From SZUA-152 sp964401355 (GTDB lineage: Bacteria; Pseudomonadota; Gammaproteobacteria; SZUA-152), in NCBI GenBank assembly GCA_964401355.1, contig CAYNYJ010000030.1, positions 1 through 38,611 of the forward strand: DNA of 38,611 nt. The letters run 5' to 3'. Below, one piece after another: positions 17,986 through 26,507 of the stretch (position 1 is the first letter of the stretch; every line of letters begins with the position of its first letter). The notes under the pieces were generated by a model. The model was not told where the DNA came from, did not search any database, and saw only the letters and a program-made list of their open reading frames with translations. The position numbers and the translations under genes were made by a program.

Positions 17986-18066
17986 CAAGGCGCTGCACTC
18001 GGGCAAAATAAAGCTGCGTTCGTCCCTCACTACGCTTTATTTTGCCGGTGAGCTTGGTCGTTGAGC
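17980..18066 (+). repeat. attC-like imperfect palindrome after the toxin gene
   Basis: Directly at the toxin stop codon stands GCATAAC, followed by an 87-base imperfect palindrome that ends in GTTGAGC, which fits the core-site pattern GTTRRRY. The inner arms GGCAAAATAAAG and CTTTATTTTGCC are perfect inverted repeats, and the outer right arm TGAGCTTGG resembles attC L boxes. The left outer core matches its partner at only five of seven positions. No integrase gene is in the window. A simple transcription terminator is less likely because no T-run follows. Confidence 0.5.
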
Positions 18067-18082
18067 AGGAAATTAAGACACT

Positions 18083-19150
18083 TTATTCATGAATGGCCTG
18101 CCAATCCATCTTCTCCATCAAGTACCCTAAACAATCTTGCCGAATCACTTCTTCGTTTAACGTAAACATTGACGGCATTACTTCCCGCGCCGTACGCAAT
18201 TCCCCATCTTCCAACCTGAAATAGCGGTTAGTCGCATCTTCCCCCTTTTCATCAATTACCTGCAACGGAATTTCCGTTTGTCCGGGATTCACGTAACCCA
18301 GCGTGATGCCGGTCGCTAGCTCATGAAAATTAAGATGATCCAGATCGGGCAGGAAAGAAATATCGGCAGGTTTGGTATTCATTTCGGTATTAAGGATACC
18401 GCCGCCTTCAAACCGTATGCTGATATGTTGCGGAACGGTGACGGTGGCGACGGTGTGAAACAGATCCATGTCGTGGGCGGCGACGGGATGGGTGGGTAGT
18501 TCGGAAAGATGCAGGCAGGTGTTGATAAAATCGGCGGCGTGGGCGGTGCCGTGGGGCTGATCGGGCTTGCCGCATTCTACGGTTATTGCCGGGCACAGTT
18601 TGCTGAAGGCCATGGATTGCACGCCCTGGGGTCGGAGGAAATATACCACGGTGCGGGAAAATAATGTGGCGAGGTGAAAGAAGCCGGTGTCGAGTCGGTT
18701 GATGCAGCCGTAGTGCGGATTGAGCCCGGTGTTGTTGTGTACGTCGATACTGGCGAAGACGTTTTGTTCGCGCAGGGTGTCGACGATTTGTTGCATCATT
18801 TGTTGTTCGGGACTTTTTTTTATTCTGTTGTTCGCGTTTTCAGCGCAAGGCCAGCAGCGGTTGTAATCCGGCTGACCATCGAGGTGACGATGGCCGTGAC
18901 GCGCGGCATGCACGTTGCCGATAAAAATTATCAGCGCGCGCGGCAGTTCCTGTTGCCGGTATTTGTCTAACACGAATTGGATGGCCGACAACCCGGTGGT
19001 CTCATTGCCGTGTAACAAAACCGAGACAAACAGCGGCCGCGGTCTACGGCCGGGCAGGCTGATCAGCGTCGGGCCGGATAAAATGCGATGCAGTTCTGTT
19101 GCGGGACATTCCAGCAGGCCATCGGGGATGTGATCAAGCAGGGTGAGCAT
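18083..19150 (-). CDS. Succinylglutamate desuccinylase/aspartoacylase-like M14 protein
   Basis: A 355-residue zinc carboxypeptidase-fold protein of the AstE/AspA group, which cleaves N-acyl amino acids. Zinc ligands are seen in LHGNETTG (His and Glu) and the later histidine in IDVHNNTG; the catalytic glutamate is likely in ITVECGK. It is the last gene of a leftward operon after a GCS2-type ligase and a small lipoprotein. That pairing recurs in other proteobacteria as I recall, which points to making or trimming a gamma-glutamyl or acyl-amino compound. The substrate cannot be read here. Confidence 0.8.
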   Translation of the reverse strand: MLTLLDHIPDGLLECPATELHRILSGPTLISLPGRRPRPLFVSVLLHGNETTGLSAIQFVLDKYRQQELPRALIIFIGNVHAARHGHRHLDGQPDYNRCWPCAENANNRIKKSPEQQMMQQIVDTLREQNVFASIDVHNNTGLNPHYGCINRLDTGFFHLATLFSRTVVYFLRPQGVQSMAFSKLCPAITVECGKPDQPHGTAHAADFINTCLHLSELPTHPVAAHDMDLFHTVATVTVPQHISIRFEGGGILNTEMNTKPADISFLPDLDHLNFHELATGITLGYVNPGQTEIPLQVIDEKGEDATNRYFRLEDGELRTAREVMPSMFTLNEEVIRQDCLGYLMEKMDWQAIHE

Positions 19151-19176
19151 GGTGTTCGATACTCTTATTTCAAATT

Positions 19177-19389
19177 CTATTCAGGAATCTTGGATTGTTC
19201 GCGTTGGTATTCTTCATAGCTGGGGTAGTTTCCCTGGCAATCGGGGGCATGTATTTGTTCGTTGCAGTGTCGATTTTTTACCGCCTCGTAGCCTGCGCGA
19301 CTAAAGCCGTCTCTCGTGCAGCCACTTAGTAAAATGCTGGTGCCCAAGAATACAAATCCTATTAAGCTAAATGTGTGTATACGACTCAT
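19177..19389 (-). CDS. Small putative lipoprotein
   Basis: A 70-residue protein with a signal peptide and lipobox LLSGC (cysteine near residue 24), so it is probably lipid-anchored after processing to about 47 residues. The mature part is polar and has two more cysteines (NRHCNE, PDCQG) that could form a disulfide, and ends in YPSYEEYQREQ. It starts three bases after the GCS2-type gene stop and precedes the M14 gene by 26 bases, so all three are likely one transcript. I recognise no family. Confidence 0.65.
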   Translation of the reverse strand: MSRIHTFSLIGFVFLGTSILLSGCTRDGFSRAGYEAVKNRHCNEQIHAPDCQGNYPSYEEYQREQSKIPE

Positions 19390-19392
19390 CGG

Positions 19393-20847
19393 TTAAAGAC
19401 TCCATTCATGCACCGGCACCCCTGTGTGCTGGTGTTCAAGATAAGCGGCTAATAATTGTGACATGTCGTTACCTTTTGTACAGGCATGCTTGGCGACAAA
19501 GGCGCGCTGCCAGGCCGCCCCGTTGCGGACCTTATTTACGCGCACTTCGATGATATTTAAATAGTGCGCGTTGTCTTTGTCATTAATGCCCAGTGATTCC
19601 AGTCCGGCCTGGGCCAGCGGCAGCAGCACCTTGAGTATTAGCGATTGGGCCGGATATTTCTGGCCATCGAGCCAGATGATGTGAGCGTCGAGCCCGTGTT
19701 GGGCGCAGGCGTAAAAGTTGTCGCGGGCGATGGCGAAGGGCAGTTGTTGTTCGGGGGCATCGGCGGATTCGCAAAGCGCGTACGTCAGTCCGTAATAAAA
19801 GGCGGCGTTGGCCATGGCGTCTTCGATGGTGGGGCCGGCGGACACCACGCGTTGTTCGATGCGCAGATGCGGAGTGTCGTTTTTTCCTTCGCCATTAAAA
19901 CCAATGAGTGGTCGGTTCCAGCGCCACAGGGTGCCGTTGTGCAATCGCAGATATTCCAGTTGATGCGCCGGGGTGTTGAGCTGGCTGGGCATCAATACCG
20001 GATAGTGTTCGAAATTTTCGGTAAAGCATTCCATCACCGAATGGCGCGCGTAGCCGGTGCCGAAACTGACGCGCCGCATCGGGCCGTGGGCATCGTCTTC
20101 AAACCCGCCTACTTCCACCGCCTGCTCAAATAGCGGGATGCGGGTTTCGGCCCACAGGTCTTTGCCGAATAAATAGGGGGAGTTGGCGCTGATCGCCACC
20201 AGCGGCGCGGAACAAATGATGGAGGCGTTGTAGGCCCGCAGCGCCTTTTGTGGCGGAATCTGCAAGTGGATTTGCAGGGAGGTGGTGGCGGATTCCAGCA
20301 TTACATGCTGGTGTTCGGTGCGCAGAATATCGTGACCGTGGATGTCGAGTTGCAGGGGCCGCCCGCCCCGCAGGCGCAGGATTTCGGTGTTAAGCGCGTG
20401 GTAGCGATTCATCGACGACAGGTTGTGCGGCACCAGTTGCGCCTCTTCCACGGTGGGCAGGATGCCGATCATCGCCAGTTCGGCATCCAGTTCATGGGCG
20501 ATGATCCGCGCCTGCGCCCAGTTTTTTTCCAGACTGGCGGCCATGCTGGAGAGTGCGCTAGCCGTGAGATTTTCCGGGTCGAGATTGAATTCGACGTTAA
20601 ACGTCGCCAGCTCCGGCGACACCAGGGGATCGTTGAGCCGTCGCAAAAACTCCCCATTAATGGGCGCCGGGCGACCCTGGGCATCGACCAGCCAGGCCTC
20701 CAGCTCAAAACCGGCCCGGGGCGGCCCGGTATCAAAATGGTTTTGGTGAAAAAGTGCGGCGAGTAGCCCGGTTTCGATTTCGAGCTGCTGCCGGTAGTGA
20801 TCAAAATCCCGCTTGTAGAAACGGGCACCGCTGATTTCCTGCCCCAT
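19393..20847 (-). CDS. GCS2-type carboxylate-amine ligase (glutamate-cysteine ligase-like)
   Basis: A 484-residue protein of the GCS2 / YbdK-like family, which joins a glutamate side chain to an amine using ATP. Family features are the early GFELEAWLVD strand (metal-binding glutamates), FNVEFNLDPENL, HLQIPP and the HLRIEQR segment. The family also includes true glutathione-synthesis enzymes; no glutathione synthetase gene is nearby. The operon with an M14 acylase suggests a role in a gamma-glutamyl compound rather than in glutathione. The gene diverges from glyQ, with the first ATG about 210 bases away. Confidence 0.8.
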   Translation of the reverse strand: MGQEISGARFYKRDFDHYRQQLEIETGLLAALFHQNHFDTGPPRAGFELEAWLVDAQGRPAPINGEFLRRLNDPLVSPELATFNVEFNLDPENLTASALSSMAASLEKNWAQARIIAHELDAELAMIGILPTVEEAQLVPHNLSSMNRYHALNTEILRLRGGRPLQLDIHGHDILRTEHQHVMLESATTSLQIHLQIPPQKALRAYNASIICSAPLVAISANSPYLFGKDLWAETRIPLFEQAVEVGGFEDDAHGPMRRVSFGTGYARHSVMECFTENFEHYPVLMPSQLNTPAHQLEYLRLHNGTLWRWNRPLIGFNGEGKNDTPHLRIEQRVVSAGPTIEDAMANAAFYYGLTYALCESADAPEQQLPFAIARDNFYACAQHGLDAHIIWLDGQKYPAQSLILKVLLPLAQAGLESLGINDKDNAHYLNIIEVRVNKVRNGAAWQRAFVAKHACTKGNDMSQLLAAYLEHQHTGVPVHEWSL

Positions 20848-21055
20848 GGACTATTTATGTGCCAAAACCGGCGGTTCGTCCAGCCTGTTCGTGGCTTGGC
20901 TGAGGTTTAGTGCAGTTTGGCGGTGCGTTTAACAACCGACGCAGCGTTTCCCGCAGTGTTGGCCAACAGGTATAATCCGTGTTTTCGCCTGCGCCGTGGG
21001 CGAACACCCTATTTTTAGTACAACCATGTTTCACAATTTAAAAGTACCGTTAATT

Positions 21056-22003
21056 ATGCCTACATCTTCAACAATCGCCGATGCCTCCACCTTTCAGGGG
21101 CTGATCTTCGCCCTGCAACAATACTGGGCTGAAAAAGGCTGCGTGATTTTGCAACCGCTGGACATGGAGGTGGGTGCGGGCACTTTTCATCCCGCCACCT
21201 TTTTGCGTGCCATTGGCCCCGAGCCCTGGAGCGCCGCCTATGTGCAGCCTTCACGTCGCCCCACCGATGGCCGTTACGGCGAAAACCCTAATCGCTTGCA
21301 ACACTATTATCAGTTTCAGGTGGTGATCAAACCCTCGCCGCTAGATATCCAGGAGCTGTATCTGGGCTCACTGAAAATGCTCGGGCTCGATCCGCTGGAA
21401 CACGATATCCGCTTTGTGGAAGACAACTGGGAATCGCCGACCCTGGGTGCCTGGGGGCTGGGTTGGGAGGTGTGGCTGAATGGCATGGAGGTCACCCAGT
21501 TCACCTATTTCCAGCAGGTCGGCGGTCTTGAATGCAAACCGGTGACCGGAGAAATTACCTACGGACTGGAACGCATCGCCATGTATTTGCAAGATGTGAA
21601 GAGTGTGTATGACCTCACCTGGGCGGATGGCCCGTTGGGTAAAATCACTTATGGTGACGTGTTTCATCAAAATGAAGTGGAGCAGTCCACTTACAATTTT
21701 GACCACGCCAATACCGAGATTCTTTTTCAGAGCTTCGATCACTGCGAGAGTGAGTCGCAAAAACTCATCGAGGCTGGCTTGCCGCTGCCCGCTTATGAAC
21801 AGGTACTTAAGGCCTCGCACAGTTTTAATATGCTCGATGCGCGTCATGCGATTTCGGTGACCGAACGCCAGCGTTATATTTTGCGGGTGCGCAGCCTGTC
21901 GCGCGCCGTGGCCCAGACCTATTTTGAGACGCGCGAGAAATTGGGTTTTCCGATGTGTTCTTCGGTGACTCGTGCGTCAAGTAATGAAGGAGGTGACGCA
22001 TGA
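21056..22003 (+). CDS. glyQ: Glycine-tRNA ligase alpha subunit
   Basis: The class II catalytic subunit of the heterotetrameric glycyl-tRNA synthetase. It has TFQGLIFALQQYWAEKGC near the start, PSRRPTDGRYGENPNRLQHY (motif 2 region) and GLERIAMYLQ (motif 3), and the usual length of about 315 residues. The ATG at 21056 is chosen because the family starts a few residues before TFQGLI; in-frame ATGs at 21026 and 20996 would add odd leaders. The stop overlaps the glyS start, with a strong AAGGAGGTGA site inside the end of glyQ. Confidence 0.95.
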   Translation: MPTSSTIADASTFQGLIFALQQYWAEKGCVILQPLDMEVGAGTFHPATFLRAIGPEPWSAAYVQPSRRPTDGRYGENPNRLQHYYQFQVVIKPSPLDIQELYLGSLKMLGLDPLEHDIRFVEDNWESPTLGAWGLGWEVWLNGMEVTQFTYFQQVGGLECKPVTGEITYGLERIAMYLQDVKSVYDLTWADGPLGKITYGDVFHQNEVEQSTYNFDHANTEILFQSFDHCESESQKLIEAGLPLPAYEQVLKASHSFNMLDARHAISVTERQRYILRVRSLSRAVAQTYFETREKLGFPMCSSVTRASSNEGGDA

Positions 22004-24084
22004 GTACGCGTGACCTGTTGATCGAAATCGGCACCGAAGAATTGCCTCCCAAGGCGCTGAAAAAATTATCCGAGGCCCTTGGCCGAGGCATAAGCGATGG
22101 TCTGGCAGCGGCCGATCTTGCTCACGGTGATGTGGCGGTGTTCGCTAGTCCGCGACGTTTGGCGGTGCTGGTGTTTACTCTCATTGAAACCCAGGCGGAC
22201 AAAACCGTCGAGCGCCGTGGCCCGGCAGTGGCCGCCGCCTTTGACGCAGAAGGTAATCCATCCAAGGCCGCTACGGGTTTTGCCAAATCTTGTGGCCTGG
22301 CGTCGGTGAATGATCTTGAGCGCATGGAAACTGATAAAGGCGCGTGGCTGGTGTATCGCGCTGAGCAACCGGGCCAGAGCACGGTCGCGTTGGTGCCGGA
22401 CATCGTGCGCAGTGCGTTGGATAAATTGCCGATTCCCAAGCGCATGCGCTGGGGTGATCTTGATGCGCAATTTGTGCGTCCGGTGCAGTGGCTGGTGTTG
22501 TTGTTTGGTGACGAGGTTATTGAGACGGAAATTCTTTGCGTAACGTCCGGGCGTGAAACCCGAGGCCATCGCTTCCACCATCCCGAGGCCATACGCATCA
22601 CCAATCCGGCCGATTATGCCTCGCTGTTGGAAACGCAGGGACAGGTAATTGCTGATTTTGCCGCGCGTCGTGATGTGGTGCGTACACAAGTGCAGGAGGC
22701 TGGTGAGCAATTGGGTGGCCGCGCGGTTATTGATGAAGCCCTGTTGGATGAAGTGACTGCGATGGTGGAATGGCCCAAGGCCATCGCCGGTAATTTTGAG
22801 GCACGTTATCTTGAGGTGCCTGCCGAGGCTTTGATCCTCACCATGAAATCCAATCAGAAATATTTTCATGTTATGGACGCTAACGGTAAATTGATGCCCC
22901 ATTTCATCACCGTCGCCAACATCGACAGCAGCAACCCCGATGTAGTGCGCGAGGGTAACGAACGTGTGGTGCGCCCGCGCCTGGCCGATGCTGAATTTTT
23001 CTGGACGCAGGATCGCAAGCAAAAATTGGAAGCGCGTATTGAGCGACTCAAAACCATTCTGTTTCAAAAGCAACTGGGCACCCTGCACCATAAATCGCAA
23101 CGTGTGGCAACTTTGGCCGGCAGTATTGCCGAGGCGCTGGGTGCCAATAAAGCATGGGCCGAACGTGCTGCATTGCTGGCAAAATGTGACCTGATGACGG
23201 AAATGGTTTATGAGTTTCCTGATCTGCAAGGCATCATGGGTCGCTACTATGCGTTACTCGATGGCGAGGCCGAGGAAGTGGCGTTGGCGCAGGATGAGCA
23301 ATACATGCCACGTTTCGCGGGTGATGAACTGCCCGCCACGGCCACCGGCCAGGCGCTGGCGATTGCCGATAAACTCGACACCCTGGTGGGCATGTTCAGC
23401 ATCGGTCAGCCACCCACCGGCAGCAAAGACCCTTTCGCGCTGCGCCGTTCTGCACTGGGCCTGTTACGTATTATTATTGAACGTCAACTGCCGCTGGATT
23501 TGCCCGAGATGGTGCAACAGTCAGCGGATGGGTTGGCGGATAAGGCGACTGCCAAAGACGTGCCTAAGCAGGTGTTTGATTTTATGATGGACAGATTGCG
23601 CGCCTATTACAAAGATGTGGGTGTGTCACCGGAAGTGTTTGAATCCGTCCTTGCGCGGCACCCGACTCAGCCCTTCGATTTTGATCGTCGGGTGCGGGCG
23701 GTGAATCATTTTCTCAGTCTGCCCGAGGCCGGCAGTCTGGCAGCAGCCAACAAACGTATCTCGAATATTCTGCGTAAGGCGATTGAAAAATCCATTATCG
23801 TGCCGGACGCCGTGGAAAGTGCCAAGCTGGTCGAGCCTGCCGAACAGGCGCTGGCAAAAAAAATAGGCGCGATGGAAAAAGTGGTCATTCCGCTGTTTGA
23901 TCAGCGAGATTATGAATCTGCCCTCGCCAGCTTGGCGGGCTTGCGTGAAACGGTCGATCAGTTTTTTGATGATGTGATGGTGATGACGGACGATGCTGCC
24001 TTGCGTGACAATCGCCTCGCCCTGCTCGCTCAATTGCAAAGCCTGTTTTTGCGGGTTGCGGATTTGTCACGTTTACAGGGTTAA
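22000..24084 (+). CDS. glyS: Glycine-tRNA ligase beta subunit
   Basis: The tRNA-binding beta subunit, 694 residues, starting MSTRDLLIEIGTEELPPKAL as in other GlyS proteins. The HD-like region (MTEMVYEFPDLQGIMGRYYA) and the C-terminal anticodon-binding DALR-type domain (FFDDVMVMTDDAALRDNRL) are present. The ATG at 22000 overlaps the glyQ stop (ATGA) and is preceded by AAGGAGGTGA, so the two subunits are coupled for 1:1 synthesis. Complete and undamaged. Confidence 0.96.
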   Translation: MSTRDLLIEIGTEELPPKALKKLSEALGRGISDGLAAADLAHGDVAVFASPRRLAVLVFTLIETQADKTVERRGPAVAAAFDAEGNPSKAATGFAKSCGLASVNDLERMETDKGAWLVYRAEQPGQSTVALVPDIVRSALDKLPIPKRMRWGDLDAQFVRPVQWLVLLFGDEVIETEILCVTSGRETRGHRFHHPEAIRITNPADYASLLETQGQVIADFAARRDVVRTQVQEAGEQLGGRAVIDEALLDEVTAMVEWPKAIAGNFEARYLEVPAEALILTMKSNQKYFHVMDANGKLMPHFITVANIDSSNPDVVREGNERVVRPRLADAEFFWTQDRKQKLEARIERLKTILFQKQLGTLHHKSQRVATLAGSIAEALGANKAWAERAALLAKCDLMTEMVYEFPDLQGIMGRYYALLDGEAEEVALAQDEQYMPRFAGDELPATATGQALAIADKLDTLVGMFSIGQPPTGSKDPFALRRSALGLLRIIIERQLPLDLPEMVQQSADGLADKATAKDVPKQVFDFMMDRLRAYYKDVGVSPEVFESVLARHPTQPFDFDRRVRAVNHFLSLPEAGSLAAANKRISNILRKAIEKSIIVPDAVESAKLVEPAEQALAKKIGAMEKVVIPLFDQRDYESALASLAGLRETVDQFFDDVMVMTDDAALRDNRLALLAQLQSLFLRVADLSRLQG

Positions 24085-24125
24085 TTCGGTAGCAATTAAC
24101 GTTGACAGCAAAAAAGGAAATATCA

Positions 24126-24458
24126 ATGGAACCCAGCGATTCTTATCAAGCCATGCTCGATGCCGTGCAGGCTTTTCACGACAAACATGATTTTAAAAAT
24201 AATGGTGGTGAAGAAATGACCTACCGCATGGCGCTGATGGCTGAAGAGTTGGGCGAAATCGCTGCGGTGATCACCAAGGGAAAATCAAAAGAAAAGCTGG
24301 CCGAAGAAACCGCGGATCTATTTATCTTGCTGATCGGCACCGCGATCTCCGGTGGCTTTGATCTCAATCAGGCCTTTTGGAAGAAGATGGAGAAAATCAT
24401 GAAACGTGAATCGCGCATAGTGAATGGTCGGGTGCGAGTTTCGGAATTCCGGGATTAA
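24126..24458 (+). CDS. MazG-like nucleotide pyrophosphohydrolase
   Basis: A 110-residue all-alpha NTP pyrophosphohydrolase. The metal-binding pattern is visible: EELGE in helix 2 and EETADLF in helix 3. Length fits single-domain MazG-like housecleaning enzymes that hydrolyse non-canonical dNTPs. The ATG at 24126 follows AAGGA at a good distance. It stands just after glyS, with 41 bases between, and may be read from the same transcript. Exact substrate unknown. Confidence 0.75.
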   Translation: MEPSDSYQAMLDAVQAFHDKHDFKNNGGEEMTYRMALMAEELGEIAAVITKGKSKEKLAEETADLFILLIGTAISGGFDLNQAFWKKMEKIMKRESRIVNGRVRVSEFRD

Positions 24459-24606
24459 CGACACTTTTTGTCACTGCAGTATTGTGATGGGCTCAGGGAC
24501 GCACTGAGTACCACACTAAAGCAGTCAATAATATCCACCTTGACAGTATGGAAGTAGCAGCTACGCTTTGCTGGTGGGTGGGCATAAATTAAACAGGAGA
24601 ACCTGT

Positions 24607-24675
24607 ATGGCTATGGCATTGCTTTTCTTTGTGTTGTTGTTTGGTTTTGCGTTTCTTTGCATGGCAGAAGGTTAA
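24607..24675 (+). CDS. 22-residue hydrophobic peptide gene
   Basis: A tiny gene, MAMALLFFVLLFGFAFLCMAEG and stop, that would make a single membrane helix. It has a strong ribosome binding site (AGGAG at 24595-24599, seven bases before the ATG). A TTGACA box lies at 24540-24545 with only a weak -10 after it. A good rho-independent terminator follows the stop by about 30 bases. Such architecture is typical of real small membrane peptides (regulators or type I toxin-like peptides), but I recognise no family. Confidence 0.5.
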   Translation: MAMALLFFVLLFGFAFLCMAEG

Positions 24676-24706
24676 TGCGAAGCTGAGATACATTGAGTCA
24701 ATGAAG

Positions 24707-24736
24707 CCGGTACCGTAATTCGGTGCCGGTTTTTTT
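24707..24736 (+). terminator. Rho-independent terminator
   Basis: CCGGTACCG and CGGTGCCGG pair over nine bases (one G-T wobble) around the loop TAATT, followed by seven T residues. It ends the small peptide transcript and isolates it from gmhB. Confidence 0.85.
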
Positions 24737-24895
24737 ATGGGCGAATGGTTTTTTCGGGAACTGGCACCGCTGAGTGTTTATCTGCATTTTTGCCAGCATC
24801 CTTAACGGGTGTCACCAGTGGCGCCTTTATCGACACCTGGGATCGGCCATTCTGATAGAATGTGAGGCCGATTCTGGGTGAATATTGATCGTCCT

Positions 24896-25495
24896 ATGAC
24901 TACCGAAAAATCTGTAAAACCATTGGTGATTTTGGATCGCGATGGCGTGATTAATCAGGATTCTGATGATTTCATCAAATCCGTGGAGGAGTTTGTGCCG
25001 ATTGCGGGCAGTCTGGAGGCCATTGTACGACTCAATCAGGCCGGTTATCGGGTGGTGATTGCGACCAATCAGTCGGGCCTTGCGCGAGGGTTGTTTGATC
25101 TGGAGACGCTTGAGGCGATGCATGAAAAATTGCGCCAGAGCCTGGCGCGGCTGGGAGGACATGTTGATGGGGTTTTTTTCTGCCCGCACGGCCCGGAAGA
25201 CGGTTGTGATTGTCGCAAGCCGCGTCCTGGCCTGTTGTTGCAGATCGCCAAGGTTTTTTCGACGGGGCTGGAGGGTGTGCCGGTTATTGGCGATTCGCTG
25301 AGAGATTTGCAAAGTGCCCTGGCCGCCGGGGCTAAACCGATACTGGTGCGTACGGGCAAAGGTGAGCGTAGTCTGGCGAGTCTGGCGGCAAAATCCACAG
25401 GAATGAATTTAGAAAAAGTGCCGGTTTATCAAGATCTGGCAGAGGCCGTTGGTGCCATATTGGTGCAGGGTACTCACATTCAAGAGTCTACATAG
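24896..25495 (+). CDS. gmhB: D-glycero-beta-D-manno-heptose-1,7-bisphosphate 7-phosphatase
   Basis: A HAD-superfamily phosphatase of the ADP-heptose pathway for lipopolysaccharide core. It has the nucleophile motif LDRDGVIN, the motif II threonine in IATNQSG, a zinc-binding loop with CPHGPEDGCDC, and VIGDSLRDL as motif IV. Length (199 residues) is normal. The ATG at 24896 is preferred to a GTG at 24878 because the family begins close to the nucleophile. plsC follows immediately (stop and start adjacent), as is common in gammaproteobacteria. Confidence 0.88.
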   Translation: MTTEKSVKPLVILDRDGVINQDSDDFIKSVEEFVPIAGSLEAIVRLNQAGYRVVIATNQSGLARGLFDLETLEAMHEKLRQSLARLGGHVDGVFFCPHGPEDGCDCRKPRPGLLLQIAKVFSTGLEGVPVIGDSLRDLQSALAAGAKPILVRTGKGERSLASLAAKSTGMNLEKVPVYQDLAEAVGAILVQGTHIQEST

Positions 25496-26215
25496 ATGCC
25501 ATTTTTTCGTGCCTTGTTGTTCAGTGTGGGGATGATTTGTTCAACCGTAGTCACCGCGTTTGCGCTCCTGCTATGTAGCCCCCTGCCCTTTTTCGTGCGT
25601 GCGGCAGTGGCGCGCATATACGCGTCCTATATCGTCAATTCGCTGAGAATTTTGTGTGGGGTGGATTATCAGGTTAGCGGGCTGGAAAATATTCCCGAGG
25701 GTGCAGCCATCCTGTTTTCCAAACACCAGTCAACGTGGGAAACCTATGCATTACAACTGATTTTTCCGCCGCAGGTATGGGTGCTAAAACGCGAACTGAT
25801 GTGGCTGCCCTTTTTTGGTTGGGGGCTGGCCACACTCAAGCCCATTTCTATAGACCGAGGTGCGGGCCGCAAGGCAATCAAACAAATTATTGAACAGGGC
25901 AGGCAACGTTTGGATGCAGGTATTTGGGTGACGATTTTTCCGGAAGGCACTCGAGTGGCTCCTGGCCACGAAAAACGCTGGGGCCTTGGGGGGGCCATAT
26001 TGGCGGAACATACGGAGTATCCCATTGTGCCCGTCGCGCATAATGCCGGTGAGTTTTGGGCAAAACGATCTTTCATCAAATGTCCGGGCACAATTCAGGT
26101 CATTATTGGTAAACCGGTGCAGAGCAAAGGCCGTAAAGCCGCAGACATTAATAGGGAAGTGGCTGACTGGATGAAATCAGCGATGGCGGAAATTGCCGCT
26201 AAAACACCCCTTTGA
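25496..26215 (+). CDS. Lysophospholipid acyltransferase (PlsC family)
   Basis: A 239-residue membrane-associated acyltransferase that acylates lysophosphatidic acid or a related lipid. The HX4E variant of the catalytic motif is KHQSTWET, and the second motif is FPEGTRVAPG. An N-terminal hydrophobic segment (VGMICSTVVTAFALLLCS) anchors it. It starts directly at the gmhB stop. The end of the gene is followed by a GCAAGC/GCTTGC hairpin without a T-run, then the tRNA 5' half at 26282. In E. coli the family member is 1-acyl-glycerol-3-phosphate acyltransferase; specificity here is inferred. Confidence 0.85.
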   Translation: MPFFRALLFSVGMICSTVVTAFALLLCSPLPFFVRAAVARIYASYIVNSLRILCGVDYQVSGLENIPEGAAILFSKHQSTWETYALQLIFPPQVWVLKRELMWLPFFGWGLATLKPISIDRGAGRKAIKQIIEQGRQRLDAGIWVTIFPEGTRVAPGHEKRWGLGGAILAEHTEYPIVPVAHNAGEFWAKRSFIKCPGTIQVIIGKPVQSKGRKAADINREVADWMKSAMAEIAAKTPL

Positions 26216-26281
26216 TAGACCTTCAACCTGGCAAGCGGTATGCTTGCAGCCCGCGTAGTGCCACACTTCGCAGCACCCAAT

Positions 26282-26322
26282 GCGCCTGTAGCTCAGCTGG
26301 ATAGAGTACCGCCCTCCGAAGG
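26282..26322 (+). pseudogene. 5' half of a tRNA-Arg(CCG), truncated in the anticodon region
   Basis: Acceptor strand GCGCCTG, D arm, anticodon stem CCGCC and loop CTCCGAA, then GG, after which tRNA identity ends. It matches the first 41 bases of the intact tRNA at 17228 with a single change (T for C in the acceptor strand). That changed base is exactly what the 3' half at 17118 needs for perfect acceptor pairing. What follows (from 26323) is AT-rich accessory sequence. Not functional as it stands. Confidence 0.85.
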
Positions 26323-26507
26323 TACCCCTGTATTGAGATTGCAACAGAGGTCAACAGTATCTAATTGATATAAAAAGATTTAAATAAATTCATACATAAA
26401 ATTTAAATCATACAAGTAACACCTATTAAATATTGGCACAGAATACGAAATTATTATTTGTTGCTGGACAACACGAATTGATAGCTGCCTTAAGATTAAT
26501 TACTTCT

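Noticed and set aside
17980..18066. A plain rho-independent terminator for the toxin gene.
   Set aside because: The palindrome is long, has a spacer of about 20 bases between its inner arms and is not followed by a T-run, and its end fits an attC core site.
22066..23229. A 387-codon open frame on the minus strand inside glyS.
   Set aside because: It is antisense to a conserved gene, has His/Arg-rich composition typical of a shadow frame and no motifs.
17228..26322. A 9.1-kb integrated element bounded by the 41-bp direct repeats of the tRNA 5' sequence.
   Set aside because: The interior is housekeeping genes (glyQ, glyS, gmhB, plsC) and no integrase, so it is not an element; an inversion explains the halves better.
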